Shown piece after piece: positions 23,321 to 34,650 of a DNA stretch of 64,000 nt. The notes below the pieces were generated by a model. The model saw only the letters and a program-made list of their open reading frames with translations, was not told where the DNA came from and ran no database searches. This DNA is from Fragilaria crotonensis. Its lineage: Eukaryota; Bacillariophyta; Fragilariophyceae; Fragilariales; Fragilariaceae. The position numbers were made by a program, and so were the translations under genes. Position 1 is the stretch's first letter. The number at the start of each line of letters is the position of its first letter. The stretch spans positions 1-64,000 of the forward strand of contig JAKSYS010000046.1 in NCBI GenBank assembly GCA_022925895.1, given 5' to 3'.

Positions 23321-24186
23321 GTTAGCAACAGGCGTGCACTATGGTGTCTCTGGAGGTCCCGGAATATTTGCTTTCGGACTAGTTTTTCTTTCATGTTTAA
23401 GGACTTTTTTCAAAACCGTTTCTTTTTTTCTGCGTGCCATGACGTGACAACCTTGGACATCAACCGAAATTGAAAACGTGATGAGCAAAACAAGTCCATC
23501 GATTCATATGCAAGTTCTATATATGTCATACATTCATAGAAACCCCGGAAGAAAAAGCAAGTAAAAGGAAGAAAGGAAAAAATCTGGAAGAAAAAAGAAG
23601 AGAAAGGAAGAAAGAAAAAATTCCGTGAAGAAAAAAGGAGAAAAAGGAAGAAAAAGAGAGAAGCTCTACTCGCTCATTTGGAAAAGTGTGTGGCAAGGTT
23701 CAAAATAGGCTTTTAAAGCAGTGTATACCTCGCAGCTCTAAGTTGAATTTTATGTACGACACGTTTTATATGTTCGAGTTCGTATCAACGAAATTAAAAT
23801 TCTACGACTTGCAACGTAGTAAGCGAAAGGAAGCAAAGGGAGAAAATAGGAGAAGCTGTTTAGAAAAAGGAGAAAAGGGAGAAAATAGGAGAAAATTGAA
23901 GAAGCTTCAATTTGCTTAAGTAGAAGAAAGAAATTAGGAGAAAGAAATCTGCGGACTTTCTTTTTATATAATAAAATCCGTCAAATCAGAAAATGATAAT
24001 TGTCCATTGTACTTGAGTAGCTACGAATACCAACAGCCTCCAACCAATTCGATCAGTCTATTTTGTCCGTTTCGCGTGCCAATCTGATACACAAAAAGTC
24101 CTGTAGAAGAAATACTAGGATAAAAGCAGAAATTCCGGAACCTCCTGGTATGGCAAGGAATGACATAGTGCACGCCTGTTACTAAC
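23321..24186. mobile_element. Non-coding TIR element, GGAGGTTCCGGAA family, copy 2
   Basis: An inner inverted repeat pairs GGAGGTCCCGGAATATTTGC (from 23352) with the right end read on the other strand, GGAGGTTCCGGAATTTCTGC (to 24145). Beyond these, an outer pair GTTAGCAACAGGCGTGCACT / GTTAGTAACAGGCGTGCACT is also inverted, so the ends are two-part. The interior is purine-rich (AGGAGAAA-type runs around 23560-23940) and non-coding. It shares CAAAACCGTTTC and GTAGAAGAAATACTA blocks with copy 3 at 55.5 kb. Confidence 0.7.
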
Positions 24187-25358
24187 TTCTTATTTTTGAC
24201 GAAGTTCACACTGACAGCAACAGCATCACATCGACAGGAAAACTCAAGGCATAAAATTTTGCAAGTCAAGAATACTTAAACAAAATTTATTTTTACTTAT
24301 CCAACATTTTTAAATTATTGATTCTCATTGATAAAGTATGAACATGAAAAAGAGGCGTTAATCTCTGAAATGGCAGGCGTGAAAATGTGACTCATAACCA
24401 AAAATCAAAACATCGAATTAATAATGCCCGAATGGTCTCTAGTGATGTTGTGTCTCAGGTTGAGACCCATGTGAGCGAAGCGGCAACACCGTAAAACTGA
24501 TATTTTCTTTAGATTATTATTAGAGTGTCCATCAAGACTTCCAGTCTTGGTTTTTCCACCAACGGTCATCAACCGTCGTCTTTTTAACGGAAGCAGTATG
24601 TCTACTTAACAATCTAATATGGTACTCTGAACAGTGGTTCGTTACAGGTAGTCCGAGTATGACAAACTACTAGTCTTGAATTTTGACTCTTGACACGCAT
24701 GTACAGTACACCCCAATACATTGGCTACAACAGGATGTTCGTACAGCAATCGTGTTTGGTCATGGGGCTCATGGGTCATGCTGACGGAGCAATTCATTTC
24801 GCATCGTCTTGTCCTGGAGGACAGTGGACATCAGGAAATGCACCTCTGCACGATGACCTCTCAACGTAGAAGCTAAATGAAGAAGGCTGCGTTTTCCGGA
24901 TGTCCCTTCAGGTCGTGGTTGACATTTCATTAATAGGAGGCGGATGTCACAAGACGGCAACCTTTTTGAGCTTCGCTCGAGTAGTACCGGTACTAGAGCC
25001 CGGAGCACTGCTATCATACCAGTAATAAGGAAATCAGGGCTAATTAACGAGAGAACTCCGTACGGATGTACGGCGCTCCGGCTTAGAACCCTCGAGCGCA
25101 ATCACATCACATCCCAAGTCGCGAGGGCTTTTGAGTCATCTTCAACTCGAGATGTATCTCATGACCCAAATTGGGTGCACGAATACATGTGAGGTCACAC
25201 GACTCCGTGGGAATTCTGATATCTACCACAGTAATGACATGTATGAACAACTTCAACTCACAGGGAGACATTTATCGGAGAGCTATTACTTCCTGAACAC
25301 TGCACATCAAGGAGCTTAACGTATTAGTTTCTCACAAATTTTGAAGTTTAACAATACG
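24187..25358. other. Intergenic, no supported gene
   Basis: A minus-strand stretch near 24790-24930 reads GKRSLLHLASTLRGHRAEVH, faintly ankyrin-like, but nothing extends it. GTAC-rich strings occur near 24620-24720. The right end is the likely promoter of the next gene. Confidence 0.35.
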
Positions 25359-25886
25359 ATGACGACCCAACTTGTTCCCAATTCCTTTGGAACGATATCT
25401 ACACGTATGGAGGCTGACGAATCAACGCAATTCCACCACGATTATACTATGCCGCTGACTGGGAGCGATGACTCTACAGCGGACACCCCGTTCAAGCGCG
25501 TGCTGGAGGAAAGTCCGCAACGATTGGAAAGGTTGTCGAAACGAAGAGAAGCCGCCTCTTGGCGTTCGAAGCGTTTGGCTCAATCTTTGAAAAGTCTTCA
25601 ATCTTTGGAGTGTGGAAAAGCTTTGGACAACGACGATTCATTCGATTTCGATGACCTGGACGACCTACGAGATTCGATCCATCTCACTAAGCAACGATTC
25701 ATGTCTGCGCGCGTGATATCTGACGATGAAGATGAACCTAAGGATTCTGTCTACCACACCAAGCAATTGTTCAACCCCGCACCTACTAAGGTGGAAGATG
25801 TGAATAAAGCAATGAATCCCTTGGCCACCTGGAAAAACCTAGCGAGTGATTTACTGCCACTGGCGGCGAGAGCAAAAGCTGCATGA
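25359..25886 (+). CDS. Acidic/basic hydrophilic protein, unknown function
   Basis: A 175-residue open frame begins at an ATG (MTTQLVPNSFGTISTRMEAD). The protein has no membrane segment. A central basic region (RLERLSKRREAASWRSKRLA) is probably helical and is followed by an acidic tract (NDDSFDFDDLDDLRD). A motif is repeated: RDSIHLTKQRF and KDSVYHTKQLF, each after an Asp/Glu-rich run. Codon use and the absence of stops in this frame over 500 bp support a real gene. No family is recognised. The mix of basic helix, acidic segments and repeated Ser/Thr-Lys-Gln motifs suggests a regulatory or scaffold protein, but this is only a guess. Confidence 0.6.
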   Translation: MTTQLVPNSFGTISTRMEADESTQFHHDYTMPLTGSDDSTADTPFKRVLEESPQRLERLSKRREAASWRSKRLAQSLKSLQSLECGKALDNDDSFDFDDLDDLRDSIHLTKQRFMSARVISDDEDEPKDSVYHTKQLFNPAPTKVEDVNKAMNPLATWKNLASDLLPLAARAKAA

Positions 25887-26178
25887 GTCTGCTCGAGTTA
25901 GCATTTCCAAGAATGAGTTTACTCCCGTAGAAAAGTAAATACTGTATGATGGTAAGAAATGAATAATAACTTGGATAAATGTGTAATTCTCAGGGGTTAG
26001 AATGTAAACTTATTGACGTTTAAGATGTATGGGACGTGCATAGTAAGCACTGTTCCGAGTTACACTGATACAGTTTAGGGCTCGAGGCCGGGTGCTGGGA
26101 CACAACTCTGATGTGCTGCGCAAGGAGAGAGCACCTGACCTACTTGCATCCTTCACACTTCACATGCACATCACGTGT

Positions 26179-28698
26179 TCACACTTCATAGTAAGCCTCA
26201 TACGTACTCTTCACCCAAATGGGCGTTCCGTTGTGACGACAGACAGGAACCATGCTTGCTTTCCAGTTTGTATTCGCTCTGGCCTTTTCTGCGATGAATT
26301 TCAATGAACCTCCTGCTAGTGTCTGCATTTGACCAGAAGCTTCGATTGTTGGCATGGTGCCATTCTCAATGAGAGCCTCACAGTGTGCCACGACTGCATT
26401 TGATGCTTTTTCAATCGCAGAATCGAGAAAAGTCTTCATCATTTCGTATTTTTCAAGAAACCGGATGTTCGGGATTTGGAACGGAAGAGCTTGAGAGGTG
26501 GCGATGGCTTTGATTGCCTGGAGGCACAACTTCAGCCAAGGTGCAACCTTCACAATCCATCTCTTCGAGGCACCTCGATCTCAAAGGGTTCGTGCCCTGG
26601 CTCACCCGAGTGTGCACAGATGAAGACGACGCTGTATCTTTGCAGCACTTTGTCCCTGGTCCATTTCTTCCGAGTGCAACGCTCCGTCTTCTCAACCGAG
26701 ATGGGATTCAACCAAACCAGATTCGGGCACTCCTTGAACTGATTCGATGACAGGAGCGCCAATGCTGCCAATGATCGGTTCAATGCCTTGGCCAACCTCT
26801 GTAGCATCTGCTGCTGCTTCTGTAGCAACTCGTTTGTGTGCTCAACACCAACATGAATCACATATAAATCAGATCTTACCAGATACAGTAGGCGGAGACA
26901 TTCATCCAACTTCGTTTGGTCGTCTCGTTTTTTACGGTACTGGTCGTACGTCTCGTGAGGAATGCGTCCATACAGACGTTTCACTGGGAGCTTGCTGGAG
27001 CACTCCTTGATCAGGCACAAAAAGTCGCACCCGTTGTCATCACCAAGCTTGTCCACGATACAAGCTGTGCACAGTGCGTGACCTTTGCTGCACTTGATAT
27101 CCGTACAATATTCGATGCAAATAAGACATTCGTCCAACTTAGTCTGGTCGCCTCGTTTTCACCGTAGCGATGGTACGTCTCATGAGGAATGCGTTGATAA
27201 AGAACTTCTTCTTGAATTTTGCTGGAGCACTCCTTGAACAAGCACAAAAGTTGGCATCCTTTGTCATCACCGAGCTTGTCAACGATACAAACTGTGCACA
27301 CCGCATGCCCTTCGCTGCACTTCATATCCGTACGAGATTCCGGGTAAATAAGACAGGAGAGGCCGCTGTCAACTGCACTCATCGCCGCTGGTTGCTGAAT
27401 GCCTGCGTTGGTATTCAGACTGATCGAGTCTCTGAGCTTATTCGGGACACCTTGAACTGATCCGCTGCCAGTAGCGCTAATGCTGCCATTGACCGGTCCA
27501 CTCCTTCTGCCAACCGAAGTAGCATCTGTAGCTGTCTCTGCAACATTTCTTTCATTGCCGCCCTTTTTGATGTCGTCCATCCCTTCCACCGCCTTCTCGA
27601 TGCCCTCTTTGCTGCCATGCACATCGACAACAAGTTGGGATTGGGAACCAGCAAATTGCAAATCTAATCGGAGGTTATATGTGTCTCATCTCTGCATCGT
27701 AGCTCGTTTTTTGTCGTACCGATTGTACATCTCAATTGGAATGCGTCCATAAAGATCAGTGCCTTGTAGTTTGCATGAGGACTGCTTGATCAGGCTCAAA
27801 AGTTGGCACTCACTGTAATCACCAAGCTTGTCCACGATGCACATTGGACACAGCGCGCGCGTGACCTTCGCTGCACTTGATATCCGTACGATATTCGTTA
27901 CAAATAAGACAGTAGGGGTCGCTATCGATAGCACTCTCCGCCAGGGGATGCCAAAGGCCTACGTTGGTATTCAAAAGGATTGCATCGCTCAGCTTGTCGA
28001 GGAGGTCCTTCGTGCTCAACCGTTCTTCAGGCAAAGGATCCATGCACTGAATAGCAGCCCTACATGCGATTTCAAGAGCGTCTGGATTCCATATTACGGT
28101 GGGATCTGCATCACCCATGAGCTTCTTCCATCCATCGACAATCCGATGATATGTACGCTCTCCTTGGACGTACTTCTCAAACACATCAAGAAATTGAGAG
28201 TCATTTCTCGTCGATCGCACTCCATTCAAGCGTCCAAGAATAAGCTCAACCAAGACAATGCCAATGGAATATACATCATAGGCTGCGATATAGGGACATG
28301 GATGCCCGTTACCCTTCTTCTTGACATAGACTGTGGGCACATGTACCCAGGAGTTCCAAACGCAAAGCCGCCAGTTGTGCTCTGCAAAGTGACTGTGAAC
28401 GACCCCGGAGTAGCGCTTGATTTGTCGTCTGGTACAAATTTGGCCAGCCCACAATCAATCTCAGTCGCGGGGGTGAAGTCGTCCGCCAGACAAATATTGG
28501 CACTCTTGATATCGCGATGAAACACTTTCCAACCTTCGCCTGCCACCTTGCAACCACCCGAGTGTAAGAAGTGAACTGCTCTTACCAATTTGAACATGAT
28601 AGACAATCGAGTATCTGCCGACAGGCAGGCTCTGTTGCCATCATTAGTGAAGAAGCCATTGGTGACGTATTCGTACACCAAGTGATATTCATACTATT
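26179..28698 (-). pseudogene. Protein kinase fused to three RING-like zinc modules, frame-broken
   Basis: The kinase part has LVYEYVTNGFF (hinge), FHRDIKSANICLADDF (catalytic loop), EIDCGLAKF where DFG would stand, FGTPGYMCPQ (end of activation loop) and YDVYSIGIVLVELILG. The order is that of tyrosine-kinase-like Ser/Thr kinases. Downstream come three related modules with CLIC-x(n)-DIKCSEGHA, CTACIVDKLGDD and LIKECSSK, resembling RING or RBR cysteine patterns, near 27915, 27357 and 27125. Each is followed by linkers such as LQRLAKALNRSLAALALLSS. The tail has SGEPGHEPFEIEV and VAPWLKLCLQAIKA. Several frame changes interrupt the reading. The N-lobe with the Gly loop and Lys is absent, though a splice-like TGCCAATAG|TATGAATATC near 28698 and a weak PIHADITNAQEFAER segment near 28900 may be its remnants. 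A ubiquitin-ligase-plus-kinase role is only inferred. Confidence 0.6.
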
Positions 28699-29115
28699 GG
28701 CAGGTAAACTGTACTACAGTAGCCGTACAAGACAACCATGTTGGGATGCCGGAATGCCGGAATCTCTGAAGTGTCTGGTAATTTGTACAAAATGCGCTGT
28801 TAGAAATCATCGTGTTTGAAAAAAGGGATGATTACTGCCTGTATGCATATGTAAGGATGACACTCCATACAGAAGTTACCGACAGTTCTCTCTGCAAACT
28901 CTTGCGCATTTGTTATATCCGCGTGTATCGGTTTCGTCAATAGGATAAGCACAAAACCAGTTTCTGTATGTATTGTACAATAGCATATACGAGTATGACA
29001 TATAACCATGTGTGGAAAAGAGTGAGATCATATTGGGGCAACCATGTCACATATTTGTACCGTAGTATCGTAGTACTAAACACTGTACCACCGGTATCGT
29101 AACATCAACACGTGA
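28699..29115. other. Spacer between kinase remnant and Copia LTR
   Basis: On the minus strand a short frame includes PIHADITNAQEFAERTVGNF, possibly a decayed kinase N-lobe. Nothing else is recognisable. The direct repeat GGGATGCCGGAATGCCGGAA occurs near 28742. Confidence 0.3.
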
Positions 29116-29308
29116 TGTTAATAGTATTAATAGTCACCTCACCCCTGTACTCCTCCGTGAGACGGGGGACGGGGGTGACCCTTTTCACATCACAAATTAC
29201 ACAATTACAAACGCTGGTATCGTCGCCCGACCTGCCATTCTTAACTCTCAACCCGAATGCGGTCTACTGTTTTAGGACAGTCTCATGGCAATGTCCACGG
29301 GCTTCACA
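29116..29308 (-). repeat. Candidate 3' LTR of the Copia element
   Basis: Read on the minus strand, the segment begins TGTGAAGCCCGTGG just after the purine tract and can end at ATTAATACTATTAACA, giving TG...CA borders and about 193 bp. With no second LTR to compare, the borders are a guess. Confidence 0.35.
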
Positions 29309-29317
29309 TCCCCTATG

Positions 29318-30295
29318 CTACCACAGCAATATAGTATGTTCGAGCAACTCCTTCATCTTCGGACCTGGCATGACTTTTGTCAGAATATCGGCCAAGTTTG
29401 TCTGAGTCCCTACTTTGGCCACTTTAATTGTCCCCGCAGCTATTGCCTCACGCACTCTATGGAAGTTTATCGCTGCGTGCTTCTTCTTGAGCGTTGCCTC
29501 TGGTCGAGTATTTGTGACGACCGCTGAATTGTCACTAAAAACTGCGCACTCTTTGGTCAATGGAACACCCATCATACGCAATGTATAGCGTAAACCCTCA
29601 ATCATTTCGATTGATATGCGCATTGCAAGCAATTCGGAACCATATGTCGATGCCTCTACCGTGTTTTGTCGCTTCGAAGACCACATAATCGGTGCTCTAT
29701 TCACGAGTATAATGATTCCCGAATGTGATCTTCTGGTCTCTCTGCACCCAGCGTGATCAGCGTCAATGAAACAGGCCATAATGACCTCTTTACCTTGCGG
29801 CTTTGGCATATTCTCTGAGATTGCCTCAGCTGCGTCAGGATAGAACTCCGACCAATCACATCTCACAAAGCGTTCGCCTCGAAATACTGGGATCGTGTCG
29901 TCAAATACCATAGTTGATCGCGGGTGATGCTTGAGGTATGCAAATATATGGAATAGTTGTTCTAAATGTCCCTGTCGAGCTGATACGAGATAGCGTGACA
30001 TCATCGATACGGGCATAAGTATGTCAATTCTTCCAATTTCACATATCCAATGTAGCACACCGATTAGACCCTGGTAATAATTCAGCTGTTTGCTCCCAAG
30101 TTCTGGGGAGAGATCTAGTTCCGGTCGATAACCATTTGAGAGTGGTGTTTTTGCGTTCGGCAACAATCTGAGATCAGCCTCTTCAAGCTCTTTCTCTAGG
30201 TCGTTAATTGCCTTCTTCACATATGAAGTCGATTCAAAAGCCCACCTCACCTTGTTGTCAGGGTTGTCACTGTTAGGAATTCGGAATTTCTTCAC
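29318..30295 (-). pseudogene. Copia pol: connection and RNase H domains
   Basis: The frame holds GLIGVLHWICEIGRIDILMP (the usual Y-x-x-x-I-G-x-L-x-W region after the polymerase), then ACFIDADHAGCRETRRSHSG (first RNase H Asp), KRQNTVEASTYGSELLAMRI (catalytic Glu), AVFSDNSAVV (Asp) and the closing GTQTNLADILTK. It ends PGPKMKELLEHTILLW. About 325 codons are uninterrupted, so this part is the best preserved. It would remove the RNA strand during reverse transcription. Confidence 0.85.
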
Positions 30296-30327
30296 ATTGA
30301 CGCCAAGGTAGGTGTCAGGTTCTTTTA

Positions 30328-30999
30328 CTATGCTCCCATCTTCTTACGTGAAACGTTGTGATAGCGCGTCCATGAAAAGCTTCGGGTTAACTCCTTGAAA
30401 TACAAGATCGTCAACATATGAGATGACGTACTCGTAAATGCGTCCCCGTTCGCTTTCTTCGCGCTTCTCATCCAAAGATCAGGATCCGCTTTTGAGGATG
30501 AAAAACCCATACCTCTTAAATTTCGTGCAAGGTAGTCACGGAATGATCGTCCACTTGACCTTACGCCGTATAGGGCTTTCGCAACTATCGCTCTGCTCCT
30601 ACCGGTATACTCCTCCTGTCCAAGTTGATCAGTGAACAACGTCCATATTTTCTCTTTATTCGGAGCGGCTAAATAGGCGTTCTGAATATCACATGATAAC
30701 ATATCTAAGTTGTTGAGGGCCGCCAAAAGGAAGAAGATTCTGACCGTGTCCCTACTAACCACCGATGCAAATGTTTCCTCTTTGGTTGCCTCTGTCATGC
30801 TACCTCTCGCCACCAATCTGGCTTTTCTTGTTAAGTCCATTTTGATGTCAAAGACAAAGTAGGTGTCAACAAATTGGTATCCCGGAGGAATCGGTGTATC
30901 GTCATCAGGTAAAAAGTCAAAGGCAGAGAACATGTTACAAACTTCTTTTTCAATTGCTTTTCGCCAAAAGTCTGTACCCGTCCTTTTGTCCATCGCCAA
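30328..30999 (-). pseudogene. Copia pol: reverse transcriptase
   Basis: The frame starts ALAMDKRTGTDFWRKAIEKE and includes KARLVARGSMTEATKEETFA, LSCDIQNAYLAAPN (first catalytic Asp region) and KALYGVRSSGRSFRDYLARN. After a one-base shift near 30445 the neighbouring frame gives YEYVISYVDDLVFQGVNPKL, which carries the YVDD polymerase active site. The two frames together are a full RT core; the shift makes this copy defective. Confidence 0.85.
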
Positions 31000-31166
31000 C
31001 GCTTGCTCGACAGTTTTCGGAAGCTCGAGACCGTATTAATGGGATGTCAACCAATATTTGGACTTTACTTTCTTTGAAATGCGGTTCCGTTTCTTTATGA
31101 CAAAGAAAGGAACCCACCATCGGAATGCCGGCTCTTGCGTTAAGTTGTTTAGTTCCGCGTAATCCG

Positions 31167-32531
31167 CTACTTACACCGGATAGGAGTCTTTGAGGTCCTT
31201 AAGTGGTACCCAAGTACTTCCGTCTTTCCATTCCACCAATAAGCGCCACCCTCGTGTTGTACGCTTCGGTCGTGGGCCCGTCTTGGTGGAGTAAAACGCG
31301 TCTCCTTCAGACATTGCGTTCTGTCGCTTTTCATGGTCGATGATTCCTTCATGAACTGAAGTCTCCGACCTGCGTCATCGATCTGAGGATAGATACACTC
31401 CGCTATCAAATTAGCTGTGTATGTTTTCTCAGTTCCGTCCTCAAAAACAAACAAGGTATTCCCTTGTGTCGAGAATGATCGGGTTTGGATTTGAAGATCC
31501 GATTGGCTTTCCGTTGCTTGCTGTCTCTTCTTCGGCTCTTCACGGTGCCGCGGAGCATCTCGCCTCCTCGGTCTGTCACGATCTGCTGCGTACTCAGTAG
31601 TCTTGAGCGTCGGCTCGATTCCCTTCGAAATCGCCTTGAGTCGCGTCAGCACAATCTCCGAAAAGGTCAACGTGTGGCAGTATGACGTAACCGAGCTCCG
31701 CATACACTTCATCGTTTATCCGGTCATCTCCGATTTTCTCTTGAATCGATTGCAATAAGTGCTCTATTTCTTCCTTCTTATCTACACGTTCATCAGGAGT
31801 CAGAGACCAGACTGTGCTTCGCACGATTGGTCTGGCTGTTTTCGGAAGCAAGAAGACTGCGTCCCCGCCGCCGTAATCTTCTGCTGGCCCAAGCCAGTAG
31901 GCCAATTTTCGTTCGTTATCACTATCCAGGTATGAGACAACGTCGTACCAACCGTGCATCACATAGAGTGATATGTCTGTGTCCATCCGTGAACCTGCTC
32001 AAATGCGCTCCTCCCTTGCAAGTCCGGGTGTGAACCTGAGACGAATGACCTTATTTTGTGCACAAATTCACAAGGTAGTTCCAAAGTCGTTTTGGGGATT
32101 GAGTCCTGTCTTGAAAACGTCTCACCATCCGTTTCAACTCCCTTATGTCTAATTCTGCCTCATTTTGGAATGGCGATATGGTTCGGTGTATTTAGGATCA
32201 ATTGAGTATTTCCAAATCCATTTCTTCCATTCGCTCCATCCCTCCATTGTAGCATCATTATCACATCATAAAAAGACTTCCGGTATTCCAACCTTTTTCA
32301 CGAAGTCATCAAGCGCGTAAATTGTCTCATTCTTGCGTTCCATGGGGTAGGCTTTGGAGAAATTATGTGAGCATATCTATGGGATTCCAGAGATTTCACT
32401 TTCGGTTCCATGATGTCAGCATAAAACATACCCCTCATCCTCGGGTATCGCAAGTGCGCCATCTGAGTTTTGAAGCGTCGAGTTGCAGGATTTGGAATCG
32501 ATCGAATGCCCCTTTGAGTTGTGACGTTCAA
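31167..32531 (-). pseudogene. Copia pol: integrase and integrase-RT linker, frame-broken
   Basis: Near 32530 a frame reads TTQRGIRSIPNPATRRFKTQ and FYADIMEPKVKSLESHRYAH, as at the start of the diatom Copia integrase core, with D as first catalytic residue. Sections near 31990-31600 (YDVVSYLDSDNERKLAYWLG) and 31450-31170 (YTANLIAECIYPQIDDAGRR, then YWWNGKTEV) are the C-terminal and linker parts. Stops and shifts separate the sections, and the middle catalytic segment is not continuous. Confidence 0.6.
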
Positions 32532-32552
32532 AGTTGCACGGGCAGCTTCAAC

Positions 32553-33394
32553 TCAAATCATCCATCGCTTCGCAACATTCTCGGGGGTCACATCCGAGGT
32601 CGAGTCGCCAGTCCTGATCGCGAATGTCCTCCTGTTCGGTGTATCATCTCTTAAGACAGGATCACCAGTGTTCAGCATGTTGACCTCGTTGGCGAGTTCT
32701 ATTTCGAACAGGGACTGGGTATCGGACAGGGTTTGAAGGCAACATTTGATTCGGTGTTTTACTTCCTTTGATGCGAGAACTTTTAAGCGCCGAGTTTGCA
32801 ACCTTGACACTCGTTCGTTGACAGGGTCAGCTGTTGATTCCTCCTCCGCAAGCAAGTGCGCGAAAGATGCCGGGATCCATTCGACGTCCGAGGTCAACTC
32901 AACGTGGAGACTTGTGTCGTCCAGTTCATCTTGAGTGGGAACTCGTGTGTCGAATCCGGCGACGACGCCGTCGAGAATGAAGGGGATCGTCAGCTGATCG
33001 GACGGGACGTGTATTCCGAAGATAGAGTCCTGTGCGTGTTGACGGTGACGTTCATCAACACACAAATCGTTGTCTCTGAGTTGGTTGGGAGAAAGAAGTG
33101 AGAAGTTAAGTGATGATCCGAAGTAAAGAGCTTCGTTTATAATTAATTAAACACTGCACCAGTAGTAGGACAATGATATGCCGTTGACACCGTCGCAATG
33201 GGGATTCATTTTGAGGGATAATCTGGCGAGTAGGCTTCTACCTCTGCTTTGCGCCCAGTATACTCAAGTACTACGCAATTGCTACCGGCCACACAAGTGT
33301 CGGCGTGAGAGTCCATCTCACATCTGCCTGATCGATGGTCGGCTGACTGCATTGCATCGTAGTTAACTGAATATACTACGCTCCTTGATAGCAT
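32553..33394 (-). pseudogene. Copia protease and protease-integrase linker
   Basis: DSHADTCVAGSNCVVLEYTG is the aspartic protease active-site region in the form used by algal Copia elements (D-S-H-A-D-T-C where retroviral proteases have D-T/S-G). Downstream come ILDGVVAGFDTRVPTQDELD and VELTSDVEWIPAS, matching the acidic linker before integrase. The two parts lie in different frames. Confidence 0.7.
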
Positions 33395-33415
33395 CGCGAC
33401 GGTGACGTCCTTTTA

Positions 33416-34171
33416 TCAGGCATTATCCTTCTTGCTCTTCTTTTTGTGTGCCCCACGGACAAATTCCTTGCCTGCGGCGTCATCCACAATCGAATCATCA
33501 TCTTCCTCGCTCTTTGTCGTTTCCTTCCGTTTCATTTGCTTTTGAGTTCCTCCACTGCTTTGCCTTCCTTTTCCTTTCTTCTCGTTCCATTCCGCAACTT
33601 TCTTGTCTCTTAGTTGGAATATCACCACTGTTCGAGATTTGGTAGCCTCCCTTTTCTCCTTTCTTCTTGTCAGATTTATTGGTGCTGCTCTTCAATCCTG
33701 AGATGTTTTGCTCCTTGCTCTTCTCTAGGGTCGCCCGATTCTCAACTGTGGTCGAGAGGTATTGCTGGCATGCTTGGAAGTCATTAAGCATCTTTGGATT
33801 GCCTTATACAACAGACACCAGAGATTCAAGTTTCGGATCGGTAATTCCCTTCAAGAAGTCTGAAACCTTTTTTTGATTTGGGCACAGCTTCGGTGGAGTC
33901 GCAGTCAAGGATTTCGTTATAGGCTGTCTGGTGGGTATTTATATAGTCCTGGAACTTGAATTGGCGGCGTGAACCCGTATAGGTCGCATTTGCTATTGAA
34001 GCATATGCCCTATTCTTACGGGTGATCTTTGAGGCTGTGCCTTCACACTGCGTCTTCAAGGCCAGGTACGCCTTTTGCCCGTCCTGTGACCTCTCAAATT
34101 TCTTGATATAAGGCCATCCCTCACCGTTAACGGTGAAGGATTTCAACTCACGATAAAATCGAGGATTATCA
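33416..34171 (-). pseudogene. Copia gag, 5'-truncated
   Basis: The beginning reads FYRELKSFTVNGEGWPYIKK, then GQKAYLALKTQCEGTASKIT and DYINTHQTAYNEI, a gag capsid-like helical region. The Lys/Glu-rich C-terminal part (KKKSKKDNA at the end) follows after frame changes. No zinc knuckle is obvious. The first codons of gag are missing because the frame enters directly from the SCOT fragment. Confidence 0.65.
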
Positions 34172-34650
34172 GGAATGCCTGCTCCAGCCGAAAAGAGACG
34201 TTGGGCCAGCGTCCCCTGTGGGGTCAATTCGACCTGGATGGTGCCGGAAAAGAAGGCATGTTCGAAGATTGGATTTTCTCCCACGTAGTAGGAGCTGATG
34301 AGACGTTTTACCTTGCCATCTTCAATGAGCTTTCCCAATCCGTGTCCTGGAACACCTCCGGTCAAGGTGGCAATAGTCAAGTCCGACACCGAGTCGTCAT
34401 TGCAAAGTTCGTCCAACAGAGTTTCAGGTTTTCGTCCAAGACCGAATCCGCCGACGGCAATGGTAGTGCCATTTAGGGACGGAAGTTTGGCAAGTGCTTC
34501 TTTGGCCGAACTGACGACTTTGGAGTGACTGGGCGTTGATGTCGATGTGGAGAAGCAGTGCACTGCCACGATACGATTGAAACTTAAATTCCAATCGCAA
34601 TGACGAAGTAGGAGGCGCTGATGCCGAGTGGCGATTTGTAGTAAAGTCAT
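33826..34650 (-). pseudogene. In-frame chimera: SCOT N-terminal half fused to Copia gag
   Basis: From an ATG equivalent to the SCOT start ([20 protein letters not shown]) the frame reads the mitochondrial leader and A-type domain to FSAGAGIP. It then continues without a stop into gag (DNPRFYRELKSFTVNGEG), for 274 codons in all. The real SCOT continues [10 protein letters not shown] at this point. The junction is at 34172. Compared with the parent gene there is a 17-bp insertion just upstream of the ATG and one extra codon (SSYYVGENP). The upstream DNA copied with it may retain promoter activity, so a transcript is possible; function is doubtful, since the catalytic B half is absent. Confidence 0.8.

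Larger units (their letters stand above)
29116..34171 (-). mobile_element. Copia (Ty1-type, CoDi-like) retrotransposon, decayed, 5'-truncated
   Basis: In minus orientation the order is gag, protease, integrase, reverse transcriptase, RNase H, which defines Ty1/Copia. The protease signature DSHADTCVAG and the gag/linker sequences resemble diatom CoDi elements. Reading frames are shifted in several places. A purine tract (ATAGGGGATG) follows the RNase H stop and may prime the 3' LTR. No 5' LTR is seen: gag begins abruptly at its junction with a SCOT gene fragment. The element is inactive and probably truncated by a rearrangement. Confidence 0.85.

Noticed and set aside
24769-25101. Ankyrin-repeat gene on the minus strand
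   Set aside because: Only one short stretch (GKRSLLHLASTLRGHRAEVH) is ankyrin-like, and no second repeat or proper start is visible.
34150-34180. 5' LTR of the Copia element
   Set aside because: The gag frame passes straight into SCOT codons at 34172 with no LTR-like sequence or primer-binding site between.
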